In this document: positions 8,368-18,562 of the stretch, in pieces
Numbering within the stretch: the first letter of the stretch is position 1
Layout of the letters: the number at the start of each line of letters is the position of its first letter
Assembly: GCA_030427705.1 (NCBI GenBank)
Contig: JAUIBR010000034.1
Coordinates: forward strand, 1 to 64,000
Length of the DNA: 64,000 nt
Reading direction: 5' to 3'
Source of the DNA: a bacterium
GTDB taxonomy: Bacteria > Myxococcota_A > Bradymonadia > Bradymonadales > Bradymonadaceae
Notes under the pieces: model-generated
Told to the model about the DNA's origin: nothing
What the model saw: the letters and a program-made list of their open reading frames with translations, nothing else
Databases searched by the model: none
Translations under genes and position numbers: made by a program

Positions 8368-11300
8368 ATGAAACTGACACGATGTTTCGCAATTCTCGCT
8401 CTATTCTCTTCAGTAGTAGGTTGCTCTGAAGATGCTAGCGAGCCTGACACAAGACCCAACGAGGTCGTGAAATCGATTTCCGTGGAGGATTTTGGGAAAG
8501 ATCCGATGTCCTTCTACTCGTTTGACCTGCACCCAACGTTTGCAACCGCAACTGTTTTGGGATTGGGGATGGACGCACGCATCAAGTATGACGGATCTGT
8601 TTCACTGCGGAAATCGGAGAGTGTGAACGGAAACCCAAGTAAATGGACATATGAGATTGCGCATGCTGCAGTGGGCCGAGAGGAGTTGACTCCCCTTCCT
8701 CCGGTCAGCCGGATCCAAAGAACTGACGATACCCTTAAACTCATGGGCATCGGAGGATTTGAAACCCGTTGGCAGCACCGCCCGGAGGGTCTGGAACACT
8801 ACCTGGATATCGCTTCTCGACCGTTGGGTTCTGGGCCTCTGAGAGTCCAAATGCCAGTGTCGGACGGTTTCAAACACAAACTGACCGATGAAGGAGAGGT
8901 CACCGTCGAGTACGCTGGTGAGTACCTGTTCCGCTGGAAGAAACTCTTGGTTTACGATGCGGGAGACAACGTTTTGCCGGCACATTTTGCGGTCACCCCA
9001 ATTGGAATTGAGTACGTTATCGACGATAGCCAAGCGCTTTATCCGATACGAATTGACCCATTGATTGCCACCCCATCCTGGGTAGTCGTTGGCACAGGAG
9101 CGGGTTCCCGATTTGGTTACTCCATTGCAGGAGTTCAGGATGTCAATGGTGACAACTTCGATGACGTCGTAGTCGGCCAATCAAGGTATGCCAATGGGGA
9201 GCAAAACGAGGGGCGAATCCTGCTGTATCCGGGCTCGGCCAACGGTTTGCCAGCCACCGCCTCATGGACATATGAGTCCAACCAAGCATTTATCGAATTG
9301 GGCGCCAGCGTCGATTTGGCGAAAGATGTAAATGGTGATGGCAATCCAGATGTGATTGCTGGGGCTGCTGGCGAAGCCAACGGGGGGTTATTGCTAGCCG
9401 GGGCTGCTTACCTGTTCCTTGGCACCGGAAGTGGAGTAGGGCTCCCAACGACTCCATCATCCAAGGTATTCGGCGATGCTCCAGATACCTTTCTGGGATT
9501 CAAGGTCGCGGGGGTCGGAGACGTAAACTGTGATGGGTATGACGACGTTGTCGCAGCTTCAAGCATTTTTGGAGGCGGGAACGGACGGGTGTGGGTCTAC
9601 TACGGAGCCATGGCAGGTATTGGACCGAATCCAGATGTGACGCTAAGCGGCAGTTCGTTGGCCAGTTTCGGTTCGTCGATCACGGGCGGCAATTTTAACG
9701 GCGACAGCAACGGCGGAAATGAGTGTTTCGACCTGGTAGTAGGCGAACCAGGCTACGATCAGCCGAGCTATACGAACGCCGGGCGAATTCACGTCTATCA
9801 CGGCTCGGCGGCTGGGCTCCCCACGACGGCAACAGCAACATGGTTCCCGCAAGAGAATCAGGTTCGAGCAGGATTAAGTGTGGACGCAGGCGGCGACACC
9901 AACGGCGACGGATACGACGACCTTGTTGTAGGTGCTCCTCGCCGCCAAAACATGTCTGGTCAAGAAGTCGGTGGTTGGTTTGTCTTCGAAGGTTCGGCAA
10001 GTGGCCTCAATGCTATTCCTGATGTTGACCTGAGGACGACCTCTGTGGGTTCTGAAGCAGGACACGCGGTGGCAATCGCTGAAGACTTGAATGACGATGG
10101 ATATGGGGACCTGCTCATCGGAGCCCCTAAGTACTCAAATGGTCAGGTGGACGAGGGAATCATGCTCGAGTTCCAGGGCAGCCCAAATGGTATCGTGACT
10201 GATCCTGCATTCATCGATGAAGAGAACATTGCATCGGCCGAGATTGGCTGGGCAGTAGGTTATGCCGGAGACGTCAACGGTGATGGAATTGGAGACGCTG
10301 TTGGAACGGCCCGGAACTACAATGGAATCGGCGCAGTCTTTGGGTATCTTGGTACACGCAACTGCTACATCAACGGCTTCTTTTTCCGAAATGGTGATGT
10401 GAATCCGGGCGCAACCTGCCAGGTATGCGACACAAGTCAGTCTACGACTGCTTGGTCGACGCTGGCTGACGGCAGTTCATGCGATGACGGCAGCTTGTGT
10501 ACCAATAACGACATCTGCACCGCAGGTGTTTGTGGCAGCACTGACGTTGTGACCTGCAACGATGGCAACCAATGCACTGTCGACACATGTGACCCCGCGA
10601 CGGGTTTGTGTGACTTCGATGGAACGGCGGCGGAAGGCAACACCTGCACAATTCCTAATCAGCCAAGTTGTCAGACAAACACCTGTCAATCCAGCACCTG
10701 CACGGTCAGCGCGATTGCTGGCTGTGTGATCGGCGGAACTTGCTATGGAAATGGTGATCCGAATCCAGCAAATCCATGTGAAGTGTGTAACTCCGCGTTG
10801 TCCCAAAGTGCTTGGTCGAACGCGGCCGTCGGTACCTCTTGCGACGATGGCGCCTTCTGCACAGTAAACGATTCCTGCGACGGCGCCGGAGCCTGCAACG
10901 GCGGAACGGCAAGGGATTGCAGCAGTGCGGCGAGTGAGTGCTATACATCAACTGCGTGCAACGAGTTCTCAGACACCTGCATACCCACAGTTCCAGTCGC
11001 GGACGGCACCGCCTGCGGCGGTGACGCTTGCACGGTGGCGGGCATGTGCCAGGGCGGAACGTGCTCCGGCATGACGCTCGACTGCTCGAACCTCGACACG
11101 GCATGCATGGTTGGCGTCTGTAACCCAGGCAACGGCCTATGCGAAGCGCAGGCTCGCCCAGATGGCACCACCTGCGATGATATGGACGCTTGCACCGAAA
11201 CAACGACCTGCACCGCTGGCACATGTGGTGGCGGAAGCGCCGTGGTCTGCAACGACGACAACACTTGCACGGTCGACACATGCGACACCGCGACAGGCTG

Positions 11301-12360
11301 TGTCTTCACGGCCGAGCCAGACAACACGGCGTGTGACGACGGCACGGTCTGCACCGAGAACGACACCTGCACGGGTGGCACGTGCTCCGGCACGGCAATC
11401 GTCTGCGACGACAACAACGAGTGTACTGCAGACACCTGTGATGACGCGCTCGGATGTCAGTTCGGAAACGAAGCTGACGGCACGATGTGCATCGGTGACG
11501 GCCTCTCATGCACGACGGGCACCTGCCAGTCAGGTGCTTGCGACAACAGTCTGAATGCTGACAGCTGCCTCATCGATAGCACCTGCTACGCATCAGGCGT
11601 GGCAAACCCAGCAAGCAGCTGTGAAGTCTGCGAGCCAGGAACCGCCACAGACGCATTCTCGCCAGCCGCCGCAGGCTCGGCGTGTGACCTCGCCCAATGT
11701 AACGCTGACGGCACTGCGGTGCTCCAGGGTGCGTGCGACAACAACGGTGTTTGCACGACCGACCAGGGCGCTGAGCGCGACTGCGACGCATACTTCTGCG
11801 TCGACGGAGCGTGTCAGGTCTCCTGCTCAAACGACGATGGTTGCCGCGATGGTTTCATCTGCGAAAACGCCCAGTGTGTTGACGCTGAGTGTGCCACGGA
11901 CATGGACTGTCAGAACGGTGAAGTCTGCAACGACGGTCGCTGCGACGCTCAGTGCACGACGGACGACGACTGTGCTGACGGCGAAACATGCAACAACGGT
12001 GTGTGTGAAGAGCCTGGCGCAGACTGCACGACCGATGACGACTGTGCTGACGGCGAGACCTGCAACAATGGCACGTGCGAGGCTTCTACCGAGTGCCAAT
12101 CAGACGACGACTGCCCAGAAGGCGAAACCTGCAACGACGACAACGTCTGCGAAGGTGAGTCGACTCAGTGCTCTGTCGATGCGGATTGCGCTGACGGCGA
12201 GTCCTGTCAGAACGGCGTCTGCGCGACGGTGCCAAAAGGCGACCTGGAAGGAAGCGGCTGCGGCTGTGCATCTTCGGGAACGCCTCAGGATGCGGACGCA
12301 AGCTGGATCCTGCTGGCTATTGTCGGATTGGTTGGACTGATTCGACGCCGACGCGCCTAG
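8368..12360 (+). CDS. FG-GAP repeat, Cys-rich lipoprotein with MYXO-CTERM tail
   Basis: The 1330-residue protein starts at the ATG at 8368, giving a lipoprotein signal peptide MKLTRCFAILALFSSVVGC. About seven FG-GAP/integrin-like calcium-binding repeats follow (DVNGDNFDDVVVG, DVNGDGNPDVIAG, DTNGDGYDDLVVGAP and others, residues ~240-660), predicting a beta-propeller. Residues ~670-1290 are tandem Cys-rich modules of the type CDDGSLCTNNDICTAGVC. It ends with GCGCASSG, a hydrophobic segment and RRRR, the MYXO-CTERM sorting pattern. It is likely exported and surface-retained; ligand unknown. Having both an N-terminal lipobox and a C-terminal sorting tail is notable. Divergent from the lasso operon. 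Confidence 0.9.
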   Translation: MKLTRCFAILALFSSVVGCSEDASEPDTRPNEVVKSISVEDFGKDPMSFYSFDLHPTFATATVLGLGMDARIKYDGSVSLRKSESVNGNPSKWTYEIAHAAVGREELTPLPPVSRIQRTDDTLKLMGIGGFETRWQHRPEGLEHYLDIASRPLGSGPLRVQMPVSDGFKHKLTDEGEVTVEYAGEYLFRWKKLLVYDAGDNVLPAHFAVTPIGIEYVIDDSQALYPIRIDPLIATPSWVVVGTGAGSRFGYSIAGVQDVNGDNFDDVVVGQSRYANGEQNEGRILLYPGSANGLPATASWTYESNQAFIELGASVDLAKDVNGDGNPDVIAGAAGEANGGLLLAGAAYLFLGTGSGVGLPTTPSSKVFGDAPDTFLGFKVAGVGDVNCDGYDDVVAASSIFGGGNGRVWVYYGAMAGIGPNPDVTLSGSSLASFGSSITGGNFNGDSNGGNECFDLVVGEPGYDQPSYTNAGRIHVYHGSAAGLPTTATATWFPQENQVRAGLSVDAGGDTNGDGYDDLVVGAPRRQNMSGQEVGGWFVFEGSASGLNAIPDVDLRTTSVGSEAGHAVAIAEDLNDDGYGDLLIGAPKYSNGQVDEGIMLEFQGSPNGIVTDPAFIDEENIASAEIGWAVGYAGDVNGDGIGDAVGTARNYNGIGAVFGYLGTRNCYINGFFFRNGDVNPGATCQVCDTSQSTTAWSTLADGSSCDDGSLCTNNDICTAGVCGSTDVVTCNDGNQCTVDTCDPATGLCDFDGTAAEGNTCTIPNQPSCQTNTCQSSTCTVSAIAGCVIGGTCYGNGDPNPANPCEVCNSALSQSAWSNAAVGTSCDDGAFCTVNDSCDGAGACNGGTARDCSSAASECYTSTACNEFSDTCIPTVPVADGTACGGDACTVAGMCQGGTCSGMTLDCSNLDTACMVGVCNPGNGLCEAQARPDGTTCDDMDACTETTTCTAGTCGGGSAVVCNDDNTCTVDTCDTATGCVFTAEPDNTACDDGTVCTENDTCTGGTCSGTAIVCDDNNECTADTCDDALGCQFGNEADGTMCIGDGLSCTTGTCQSGACDNSLNADSCLIDSTCYASGVANPASSCEVCEPGTATDAFSPAAAGSACDLAQCNADGTAVLQGACDNNGVCTTDQGAERDCDAYFCVDGACQVSCSNDDGCRDGFICENAQCVDAECATDMDCQNGEVCNDGRCDAQCTTDDDCADGETCNNGVCEEPGADCTTDDDCADGETCNNGTCEASTECQSDDDCPEGETCNDDNVCEGESTQCSVDADCADGESCQNGVCATVPKGDLEGSGCGCASSGTPQDADASWILLAIVGLVGLIRRRRA

Positions 12361-13938
12361 TCACTCTTCTTCTTTCAATGCATCAACGCCGAGGTCGGCT
12401 TCCGCCTCGGCGTTTTTCATGTGCACCATGAAACGCCACAGGTGATAGGCGACGCGATCAGTCCGGCTAACACGCCGAACACTGGCGTCGACATCCTGCC
12501 CACCATTTCGCGCAGCTGCATCGAATAACCGCTTACGCGTCTCACGCCGCTGATTGGCGATGGATGCCGACACAAGTTCGTATTCGGCGTCATCGCTGTC
12601 CTCGTTGCTGATGACAGCCTTCTGCAGGATATCTTCAAGCTGCTCGCTTACCGCGAGCACAGCGGCGTCCGTAGTGGTTCGGAACAAAGAGTCTCGCTCG
12701 GCCGAACGCAATAGTCGCCCCAGGTGATCGACAGCGTGCAGGGTACTGACATGCGTGGCGACCTGGCCCTCGTACTCAGCACCGGTCTCAATTCGCATGA
12801 CAAAATCGCGAAGCGCTTTGTGGCTGACGCGCAGTTTCTGAATCTCGGCCGTGTATTCTGCCGCTTTCACCTCGCCGTCGAATCGACTCAAGATGAGGTC
12901 GCACGCACGATGCAGGATTTCGAAGCTCACGCGTCTTGCAGCCTGAAGCGCCACAGCTGGAATCTTCAACGTTGAGTCATGTAGTTCGACGAGCTCTTCG
13001 AGGTCATCGCCGGGGAACCACTTTTCGATACGCGCGCAAAACCCATGGATGAACGGCAAGAGCACGAGGACTCCCATGATGTTGAACATGGTGTGGAAGA
13101 CGGCAATCTGCACGGCCGGATCCCCGTCGGCGACCTCTTTTGCGGCCGCCAGGAAAACCGGGAGAAGGAGCATGGCGATCACGCCCGTCGCGACGTTGAA
13201 GGCGACATGTGCCGCGGCGGTTCGCTTCGCGGCGACGTTTCCTCCGACGGCGCCGATCGCAGCCGTGACGGTCGTTCCCACGTTTTGGCCGATGACCATC
13301 GCCGCGGCGGCATAGAGTCCGATCGCGCCAGTAGACAGCGCCGTGAGGGTTGTGGCGACTGCCGCGCTGGATGATTGCATGATCACCGTCATGACCACGC
13401 CAAGTGCCACCATGACCAGCGCCCCTACCAACCCTTCAGATGGAAGCGTCGTGGGGTCCAATACGTCCGACAAGCCGCCCATGCCCGCTTGAAGTAGGTC
13501 GATGCCAACGAAGATGAGGCCAAAACCGGCGAGCGCTCCGCCGGCATCTCGCCAGGGTCCGCGACCAAGGAGTTTTGCGAGCGCACCGATACCAACCATC
13601 GGAAACGCGTACGCTGTGATCTTGAACTTCAGCCCGATCGTTGCGACCAACCACGATGTCGCGGTGGTCCCAATATTCGCACCGAACACCACGCCCACCG
13701 CGCCCACAAATGACATGAGTCCTGCGCTCACGAGGCCGATTGTCGTGAGGGTTGTCGCTGAGGAGGACTGCAGAATCGCGGTAATCATCACGCCGGTTCC
13801 CACAGCGCCAAATCGATTCTTCGTGAGCCGCTCTAAGATCGCGATGAACCGGTCACCAGCGGCTTGACGCAGGCCGTCCGTCATCAGCGACATGCCGATC
13901 AGGAACACCCCCAATCCACCAAGAATTTCAGCCCACAT
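12361..13938 (-). CDS. Na/Pi cotransporter family protein (NptA/PhoU-like)
   Basis: The 525-residue membrane protein begins MWAEILGGLGVFLIGMSLMTDGLR and contains the duplicated Na/Pi cotransporter motif: AILQSSSATTLTTIGLVSAG and VIMQSSSAAVATTLTAL, each with the QSSSA core that forms the substrate site. About eight membrane segments are followed by a helical PhoU-like cytoplasmic domain (residues ~320-525). I prefer the ATG at 13938 to a TTG 18 bp upstream. Its likely role is sodium-coupled phosphate uptake. The stop codon abuts that of the convergent FG-GAP gene with no gap. Confidence 0.9.
   Translation of the reverse strand: MWAEILGGLGVFLIGMSLMTDGLRQAAGDRFIAILERLTKNRFGAVGTGVMITAILQSSSATTLTTIGLVSAGLMSFVGAVGVVFGANIGTTATSWLVATIGLKFKITAYAFPMVGIGALAKLLGRGPWRDAGGALAGFGLIFVGIDLLQAGMGGLSDVLDPTTLPSEGLVGALVMVALGVVMTVIMQSSSAAVATTLTALSTGAIGLYAAAAMVIGQNVGTTVTAAIGAVGGNVAAKRTAAAHVAFNVATGVIAMLLLPVFLAAAKEVADGDPAVQIAVFHTMFNIMGVLVLLPFIHGFCARIEKWFPGDDLEELVELHDSTLKIPAVALQAARRVSFEILHRACDLILSRFDGEVKAAEYTAEIQKLRVSHKALRDFVMRIETGAEYEGQVATHVSTLHAVDHLGRLLRSAERDSLFRTTTDAAVLAVSEQLEDILQKAVISNEDSDDAEYELVSASIANQRRETRKRLFDAAARNGGQDVDASVRRVSRTDRVAYHLWRFMVHMKNAEAEADLGVDALKEEE
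12387..12417 (+). terminator. Intrinsic terminator located inside the opposing gene
   Basis: CGCCGAGG (12387-12394) pairs with CCTCGGCG (12405-12412), a perfect 8-bp stem with a 10-nt loop, followed by five T residues. It lies 27 bp after the stop of the FG-GAP gene but within the 3' coding end of the convergent Na/Pi symporter gene. Confidence 0.75.
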
Positions 13939-14147
13939 CCACACACCGTAACACAACTGTCACATTCGTAAATTCTGGAGGGTTCTCACTCCACGTGGAT
14001 AAACGCTCTGGAGTACCGGCGCTCCGAAGTCTCTACAGCCCACTTTGCCGCTCGTGCGCATGAAACCTACGCGATCGTGAAACTTGAAAAGTTGGCAAGC
14101 CAATTGCTCTTACAGAAAACCGAATTGGACTGAATGTGAGGTTGATT

Positions 14148-15878
14148 ATGAAGAGCAATGAATTGCGGCCGTGGCGCGCGGTTTTGCACCCACTTTGGGT
14201 GATTGGATTATTTGTGTTGGTCATCAATGACCATGTGATGAAGACGAGCGAGCACGCGGGGTGGCTGACCGGAAAGGTCAGCGACTTCGCGGGCTTGCTC
14301 ATCGCGCCCGTCTTGCTCGCGACGCTGCTGCAGGTACGCACCAAACGCGGTGTGTGGCTTTCAGCGCTTGCCACAGGCTGTGTGTTTGCGGCGATCAACG
14401 TGTCGTACACCGCAGCGCATTACTGGGACCGTCTGGCCTCGGTCATCTACCCCTATTACACGACCGTCGACCCGTCCGATCTGGTCGCGTTGATCAGCAT
14501 CCCGTTGGGTGTCGTCGCCTTCCTGCCCCTTATGGAGCGTGATGGACGAACGCATTCCACCCAACGTCTTTTGCAGATCGCACTGGTGGTAGCCGGAGGT
14601 CTAGCGAGCGTGGCGACGAGCCCCCCGCCTTGCGAAGGCGACGAGTGCGGTTGTGACGATTGTTGGTGGGAGCCCGCGATGCAGTCTCGCTACTCGATCG
14701 TCAACAACAGCAACGAAATGCACGTCCTTCGCATCCGGCTGCCTCGCGAGAGCGTCGTTTTCGGGTGTGGCGACATCCAAGAATCTCCAAGCGACTTCTT
14801 CCAGGATGAATCGTTTGGACCCGCGTCGCGCTGGATGATCCAATCGGGTCAGCAAATCCCCATTGATGCAATGAACGCGTCCTTCCAGGGACGGCGCGGA
14901 GGCGATTTCGCCACGGGTTGCGGGGTCGCGTGGATTCAATCCGATACGCTTCCTGATGTTTTGGTCGTGATGAACGCTGACGCCGAAATGCGCATATTCG
15001 ACATGGATGGCGAGGTCGACACCGACAACGCCCCAAACACACTCGTGATTGAAGGCGAGTACGATGGCGTGGCCGCAGAGGACATGAAGCCGTACCGCTT
15101 CCGTAATGCGTGTGGCACCCGCGCTGACTGGTGCACAGTCGCAGATCAACAAGAGCTGGCGGAAGTCCCCGAAGGCGCGCGGTACCGATGGGAAGCTAAC
15201 GGTGACCTGGTGGTCCAGCGCCGCTCGTCGTTGCCAATCCCTGAGGCAGTGCCGTCCCATTGCGAGATGCCAGACGAATCAGCGGCCTTGTACTGGGATA
15301 ACGACCTGTTGGGTTCTCACGTGATCGAAGCCGCACAGGTCGGAGAAGACGGATGTGTACGACTGGAGCTCAGTGGACGCGAGCGACCTTCGTGGATCTG
15401 TGGTCCGGCCGTAGTCTCGGACGCGTTGAATCCAAACAACGGATTCCTCCGCGCAAACTTCGTCTACGAGAACACGCAGGGGTCCGGGTTTCGCGGGGGT
15501 TGGGACTCACTGGTCATCGATGTGTCTCGTTTTGACTATGAGGGACGGGACGCGTCCGGACAACGTCTGCAGTTGATTCGTGGTTATGAAATGCCGACGG
15601 GATTCCAGCTGGATGCGACCCCGCGCGAAGGGTGCTCACCTGTGTTTGAGAGCTGCGGACAGGCATCGATGCCGGTCGACCTGCGCATCGGAAACGAACC
15701 GGTCGCGATGGGCGCGCTCACACAATTGAGCAATCGCGCCACTGAACAAAAGGCGGTCGTCGTCCGGGCAGTCTACATGCCTGTGGTCGACGCCCAGTGC
15801 GAGTCTACCGGTGGCACCCTGCCACCCATGCAGATCGACAACCCAACGTATTTTGAAGCTGTTTTGATTGGCGGTTAG
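14148..15878 (+). CDS. Membrane protein of unknown function
   Basis: The 576-residue product starts at ATG 14148 (GAGG six bases upstream); an upstream GTG is less likely. The first 160 residues contain about four hydrophobic segments, for example PLWVIGLFVLVIND and DLVALISIPLGVVAFLPLM. A Cys-rich stretch (CEGDECGCDDCW) follows, and the remaining 400 residues are a soluble, presumably extracytoplasmic domain. No family is recognised. The downstream VWA lipoprotein gene begins 14 bp after its stop, so the two are probably one operon. Confidence 0.75.
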   Translation: MKSNELRPWRAVLHPLWVIGLFVLVINDHVMKTSEHAGWLTGKVSDFAGLLIAPVLLATLLQVRTKRGVWLSALATGCVFAAINVSYTAAHYWDRLASVIYPYYTTVDPSDLVALISIPLGVVAFLPLMERDGRTHSTQRLLQIALVVAGGLASVATSPPPCEGDECGCDDCWWEPAMQSRYSIVNNSNEMHVLRIRLPRESVVFGCGDIQESPSDFFQDESFGPASRWMIQSGQQIPIDAMNASFQGRRGGDFATGCGVAWIQSDTLPDVLVVMNADAEMRIFDMDGEVDTDNAPNTLVIEGEYDGVAAEDMKPYRFRNACGTRADWCTVADQQELAEVPEGARYRWEANGDLVVQRRSSLPIPEAVPSHCEMPDESAALYWDNDLLGSHVIEAAQVGEDGCVRLELSGRERPSWICGPAVVSDALNPNNGFLRANFVYENTQGSGFRGGWDSLVIDVSRFDYEGRDASGQRLQLIRGYEMPTGFQLDATPREGCSPVFESCGQASMPVDLRIGNEPVAMGALTQLSNRATEQKAVVVRAVYMPVVDAQCESTGGTLPPMQIDNPTYFEAVLIGG

Positions 15879-15892
15879 TGAAGGAGATAGAA

Positions 15893-17458
15893 ATGAAACT
15901 CAAATTAATGACAATAATCTGCATGATTTCGTTGGCTGCCGCTTGCGCAAACGACGAGACCGCCAGTGACCTCGGGGGATTTGCACCCGAAAACACAGGC
16001 GGAGGCAACACGGGCGTCGGCCAATCCGGCGCTCAGGACTTCGGTCGATTCCGAGCGATCATCGACCGGGGTGAGTTACCCTCGCCCGAGACGCTGGATA
16101 TGGTTGGGTTCTTCAACGAACACAAAGTTGAGCTTCCCAATCCCGAGTGCGAGCAAAGTATCTGCCTGCACGCTCAGTTCGGCGTTCAGGGAAACATGAT
16201 CAACGGCGCAAGCTGCAATATCGTGCTCTTGGGCATGAATACTGCGCTTCAGCCTTCTGATTACGAGCGCCCGCCGCTGAATCTTGCGATTGCTGTGGAT
16301 ACAAGTGGTTCGATGTCTGGGCAGCCCATTGAAGACGTGCGCAACGGGTTACTGGCCCTGGTCGAGCAGTTGGACCCCAAAGACACGATTACCCTGGTGC
16401 GGTATCAGTCGACCGCAGAAGTTGCGACCGTATCGTCCCCTTCGTCAGACCCTGAGCGGACGCAGCTACGCAGCTCGATTCTGGGGCTAAACGCGGGTGG
16501 TTCGACCAATATCTACGAAGGGCTCCGATTGGCGTTGGAATCAACGAAGAGCGGCGCCAATGATGCGCTCCAGAACCGCGTCATCCTGCTTAGCGACGGT
16601 GTTGCGACGTCAGGCATCATGGACTCAGGTCGCATCATCAACCTCGGTGCGTCTTATGCAGAACAAGGAATCGGCATTACGACCATCGGAGTCGGAACTG
16701 AATTCGACCAACACCTGATGCAGTCCCTTAGCGAAACGGGGCCCGGAAACTTCTACTTCCTGGAGGATTCCCAAGCAGTTGAGGAAGTGTTTGTTGAAGA
16801 AGCGACCTCGTTCCTGGTGCCACTCGCCCAGGACGTTTCGATCGCGTTTGCTGCAGACAGCGCCTATGAATTCCGCGCTGCCTACGGCACCAACGATTGG
16901 ACGGGGGGCCGCAATCACGCGACGATCGACATCGACAGCCTCTTCATGGCCAGCCGTCAGACGATCGATGACCTCGGCCAAACTGGTGGCCGACGTGGTG
17001 GCGGTGGCATGATTCTGCTTGAACTCACGCCGTCGTCACTTGAGGCGGAGGCCGCTCAGTTTGATGGTGGCGTCGGTCAAGTCATGCTGCGATTCCGTCC
17101 ACCAGGCTCGGAGGAATATGTAACGCAAACGGTCGAGGTTCAAAATCCCCTTGAGCTTGAGGCAGCCCCAGAGGACGGTGCCTTCGACAGTCCCGCCGTC
17201 GAGAAAGGATTCGTGACCTTGAACATCTTCGTGGGCTTCCAGATGGCGACGCAACGCGCCGAGGCGGGCTCACCGGACGCGGCATTGAACGTCTTGTCGC
17301 CGCTGATTGTCAGCGTCGAAGAGTGGCTTGAAACAAACGACGATGTCGATATTGAGAACGACCTTGAGTACCTGCGCAAGCTTGAGCAGGTCATCTTGCA
17401 GCGTGGCGCATCGACTGAACGGATTGGGCAGGCACCAAATCCCTGGCCGCGTGACTGA
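15893..17458 (+). CDS. VWA-domain lipoprotein
   Basis: The ATG at 15893 follows GGAG and gives a lipoprotein signal ending LAAAC. A von Willebrand factor A domain spans roughly residues 125-300: the MIDAS motif AVDTSGSMSG, the later Thr in GGSTNIYEG and ILLSDGVATSG are present, so metal-dependent ligand binding is expected. The C-terminal ~200 residues (including a Gly-rich TGGRRGGGG loop) resemble the tails of bacterial YfbK-like VWA proteins. Predicted periplasmic or surface lipoprotein, co-transcribed with the preceding membrane protein. Function unknown. Confidence 0.87.
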   Translation: MKLKLMTIICMISLAAACANDETASDLGGFAPENTGGGNTGVGQSGAQDFGRFRAIIDRGELPSPETLDMVGFFNEHKVELPNPECEQSICLHAQFGVQGNMINGASCNIVLLGMNTALQPSDYERPPLNLAIAVDTSGSMSGQPIEDVRNGLLALVEQLDPKDTITLVRYQSTAEVATVSSPSSDPERTQLRSSILGLNAGGSTNIYEGLRLALESTKSGANDALQNRVILLSDGVATSGIMDSGRIINLGASYAEQGIGITTIGVGTEFDQHLMQSLSETGPGNFYFLEDSQAVEEVFVEEATSFLVPLAQDVSIAFAADSAYEFRAAYGTNDWTGGRNHATIDIDSLFMASRQTIDDLGQTGGRRGGGGMILLELTPSSLEAEAAQFDGGVGQVMLRFRPPGSEEYVTQTVEVQNPLELEAAPEDGAFDSPAVEKGFVTLNIFVGFQMATQRAEAGSPDAALNVLSPLIVSVEEWLETNDDVDIENDLEYLRKLEQVILQRGASTERIGQAPNPWPRD

Positions 17459-17514
17459 CGTTTGACCAAAACCCCATGTGGACGCCGAGCACGCTTGCGG
17501 ATAACGTGCGCGAC

Positions 17515-17940
17515 ATGGGTACCATCCGACATGTCATCGAGGTCAAAGCTCCCGTGGACCGTGCGTTCCGGGTCTGGAGCGACCTCGAGAATCTTTCGCG
17601 TTTCTTCGAACGCGTGGACTCGGTGCAAGTTGGTGATGATTCAACCGTCGTCAGCTACCGAGGCCTGCTTGGTCGCGCACGCACGCTGAGCATCATCATC
17701 ACCGATTCAGTTACCAATCACGTCTTGAGCTGGAAAGTCATAGAATCATCTGTGTCACTTTCTGGCAGCCTTATCTTTGAAGAGGCCGGCAAAAGTACGT
17801 TCATCACGTTTGTGTTTTCGTTCGACCCGCCGCTTGTACGTGTTGGGGATGCCGTCACGTCGATTCTAAAGTATCCACATGAAGACCTGGAGACAGGCCT
17901 GACCAATATCGCCGAATTCTTGGAGAACCCTGGTGAGTAA
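17515..17940 (+). CDS. SRPBCC/START-like domain protein
   Basis: The 141-residue protein begins with the typical SRPBCC pattern TIRHVIEVKAPVDRAFRVWSDLENLSRFFERVDSV, the first strand and helices of the polyketide cyclase/START-like ligand-binding fold, and ends with the long C-terminal helix EDLETGLTNIAEFLE. The start at 17515 fits the family N-terminus; an ATG at 17476 is an alternative. It overlaps the dTMP kinase gene by 8 bp, so translation is coupled. Ligand unknown. Confidence 0.8.
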   Translation: MGTIRHVIEVKAPVDRAFRVWSDLENLSRFFERVDSVQVGDDSTVVSYRGLLGRARTLSIIITDSVTNHVLSWKVIESSVSLSGSLIFEEAGKSTFITFVFSFDPPLVRVGDAVTSILKYPHEDLETGLTNIAEFLENPGE

Positions 17941-18562
17941 GTTCATCGTTATTGAAGGCCTCGATGGTGCAGGAACCACGACGCAAAGCCACATGTTATC
18001 TGAACGCTTCGAAGCTGAAGGCCAAGAGTGCGTCCTGACCGCTGAGCCCACCGATGGTCCGATTGGCGTGATGATCCGACAGATGCTGAGCATGCGAATC
18101 GCCGCCCCGATCAACGGTGAATTCGAGCCCATCAATCGTGAGTCGTTAGCGCTGCTGTTTGCGGCCGACCGTCTTGACCACAATCACGTGAAGATCGACC
18201 CAGCATTGGCGGCGGGAAAGAACATCGTGTCGGACCGCTACTATCATTCGAGCTTGGCCTATCAAGGCGATATCGACGGGGATGACCGATTCGATCTGGA
18301 CTGGGTTTGGACTTTGAATTCGCGTGCACGAACCCCCGATATCACCATCTTTTTGAAGGCTGACCCAGAAATCTGCCTGGAGCGTCTGGGCCGACGTGAC
18401 CAACGCGATATCTACGAATCGCGCGATAAGCTCATCCGCCTCGCGCGGCGCTACGATCAGGTCATGGCTGAGCTACATTCGCGAGGTCAACCCATTGTGA
18501 TACTGGATGCCAGCGCCTCAATTGAGGACTTGCATTCCGACATCTGGGAACACGTGCAGTAG
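17933..18562 (+). CDS. tmk: Thymidylate kinase
   Basis: The 209-residue protein is a dTMP kinase, phosphorylating dTMP to dTDP. Visible are the P-loop region IEGLDGAGTTTQ, the DR(Y/H) motif in SDRYYHSSLAYQG and the LID-like segment RRDQRDIYES. The canonical Walker-A lysine (GKTT) is replaced by Thr15 (GTTT), a clear deviation. The GTG start at 17933 overlaps the upstream gene. AmpG-like permease gene follows directly after the TAG stop. Family is clear; activity would depend on how the missing lysine is compensated. Confidence 0.9.
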   Translation: MSKFIVIEGLDGAGTTTQSHMLSERFEAEGQECVLTAEPTDGPIGVMIRQMLSMRIAAPINGEFEPINRESLALLFAADRLDHNHVKIDPALAAGKNIVSDRYYHSSLAYQGDIDGDDRFDLDWVWTLNSRARTPDITIFLKADPEICLERLGRRDQRDIYESRDKLIRLARRYDQVMAELHSRGQPIVILDASASIEDLHSDIWEHVQ

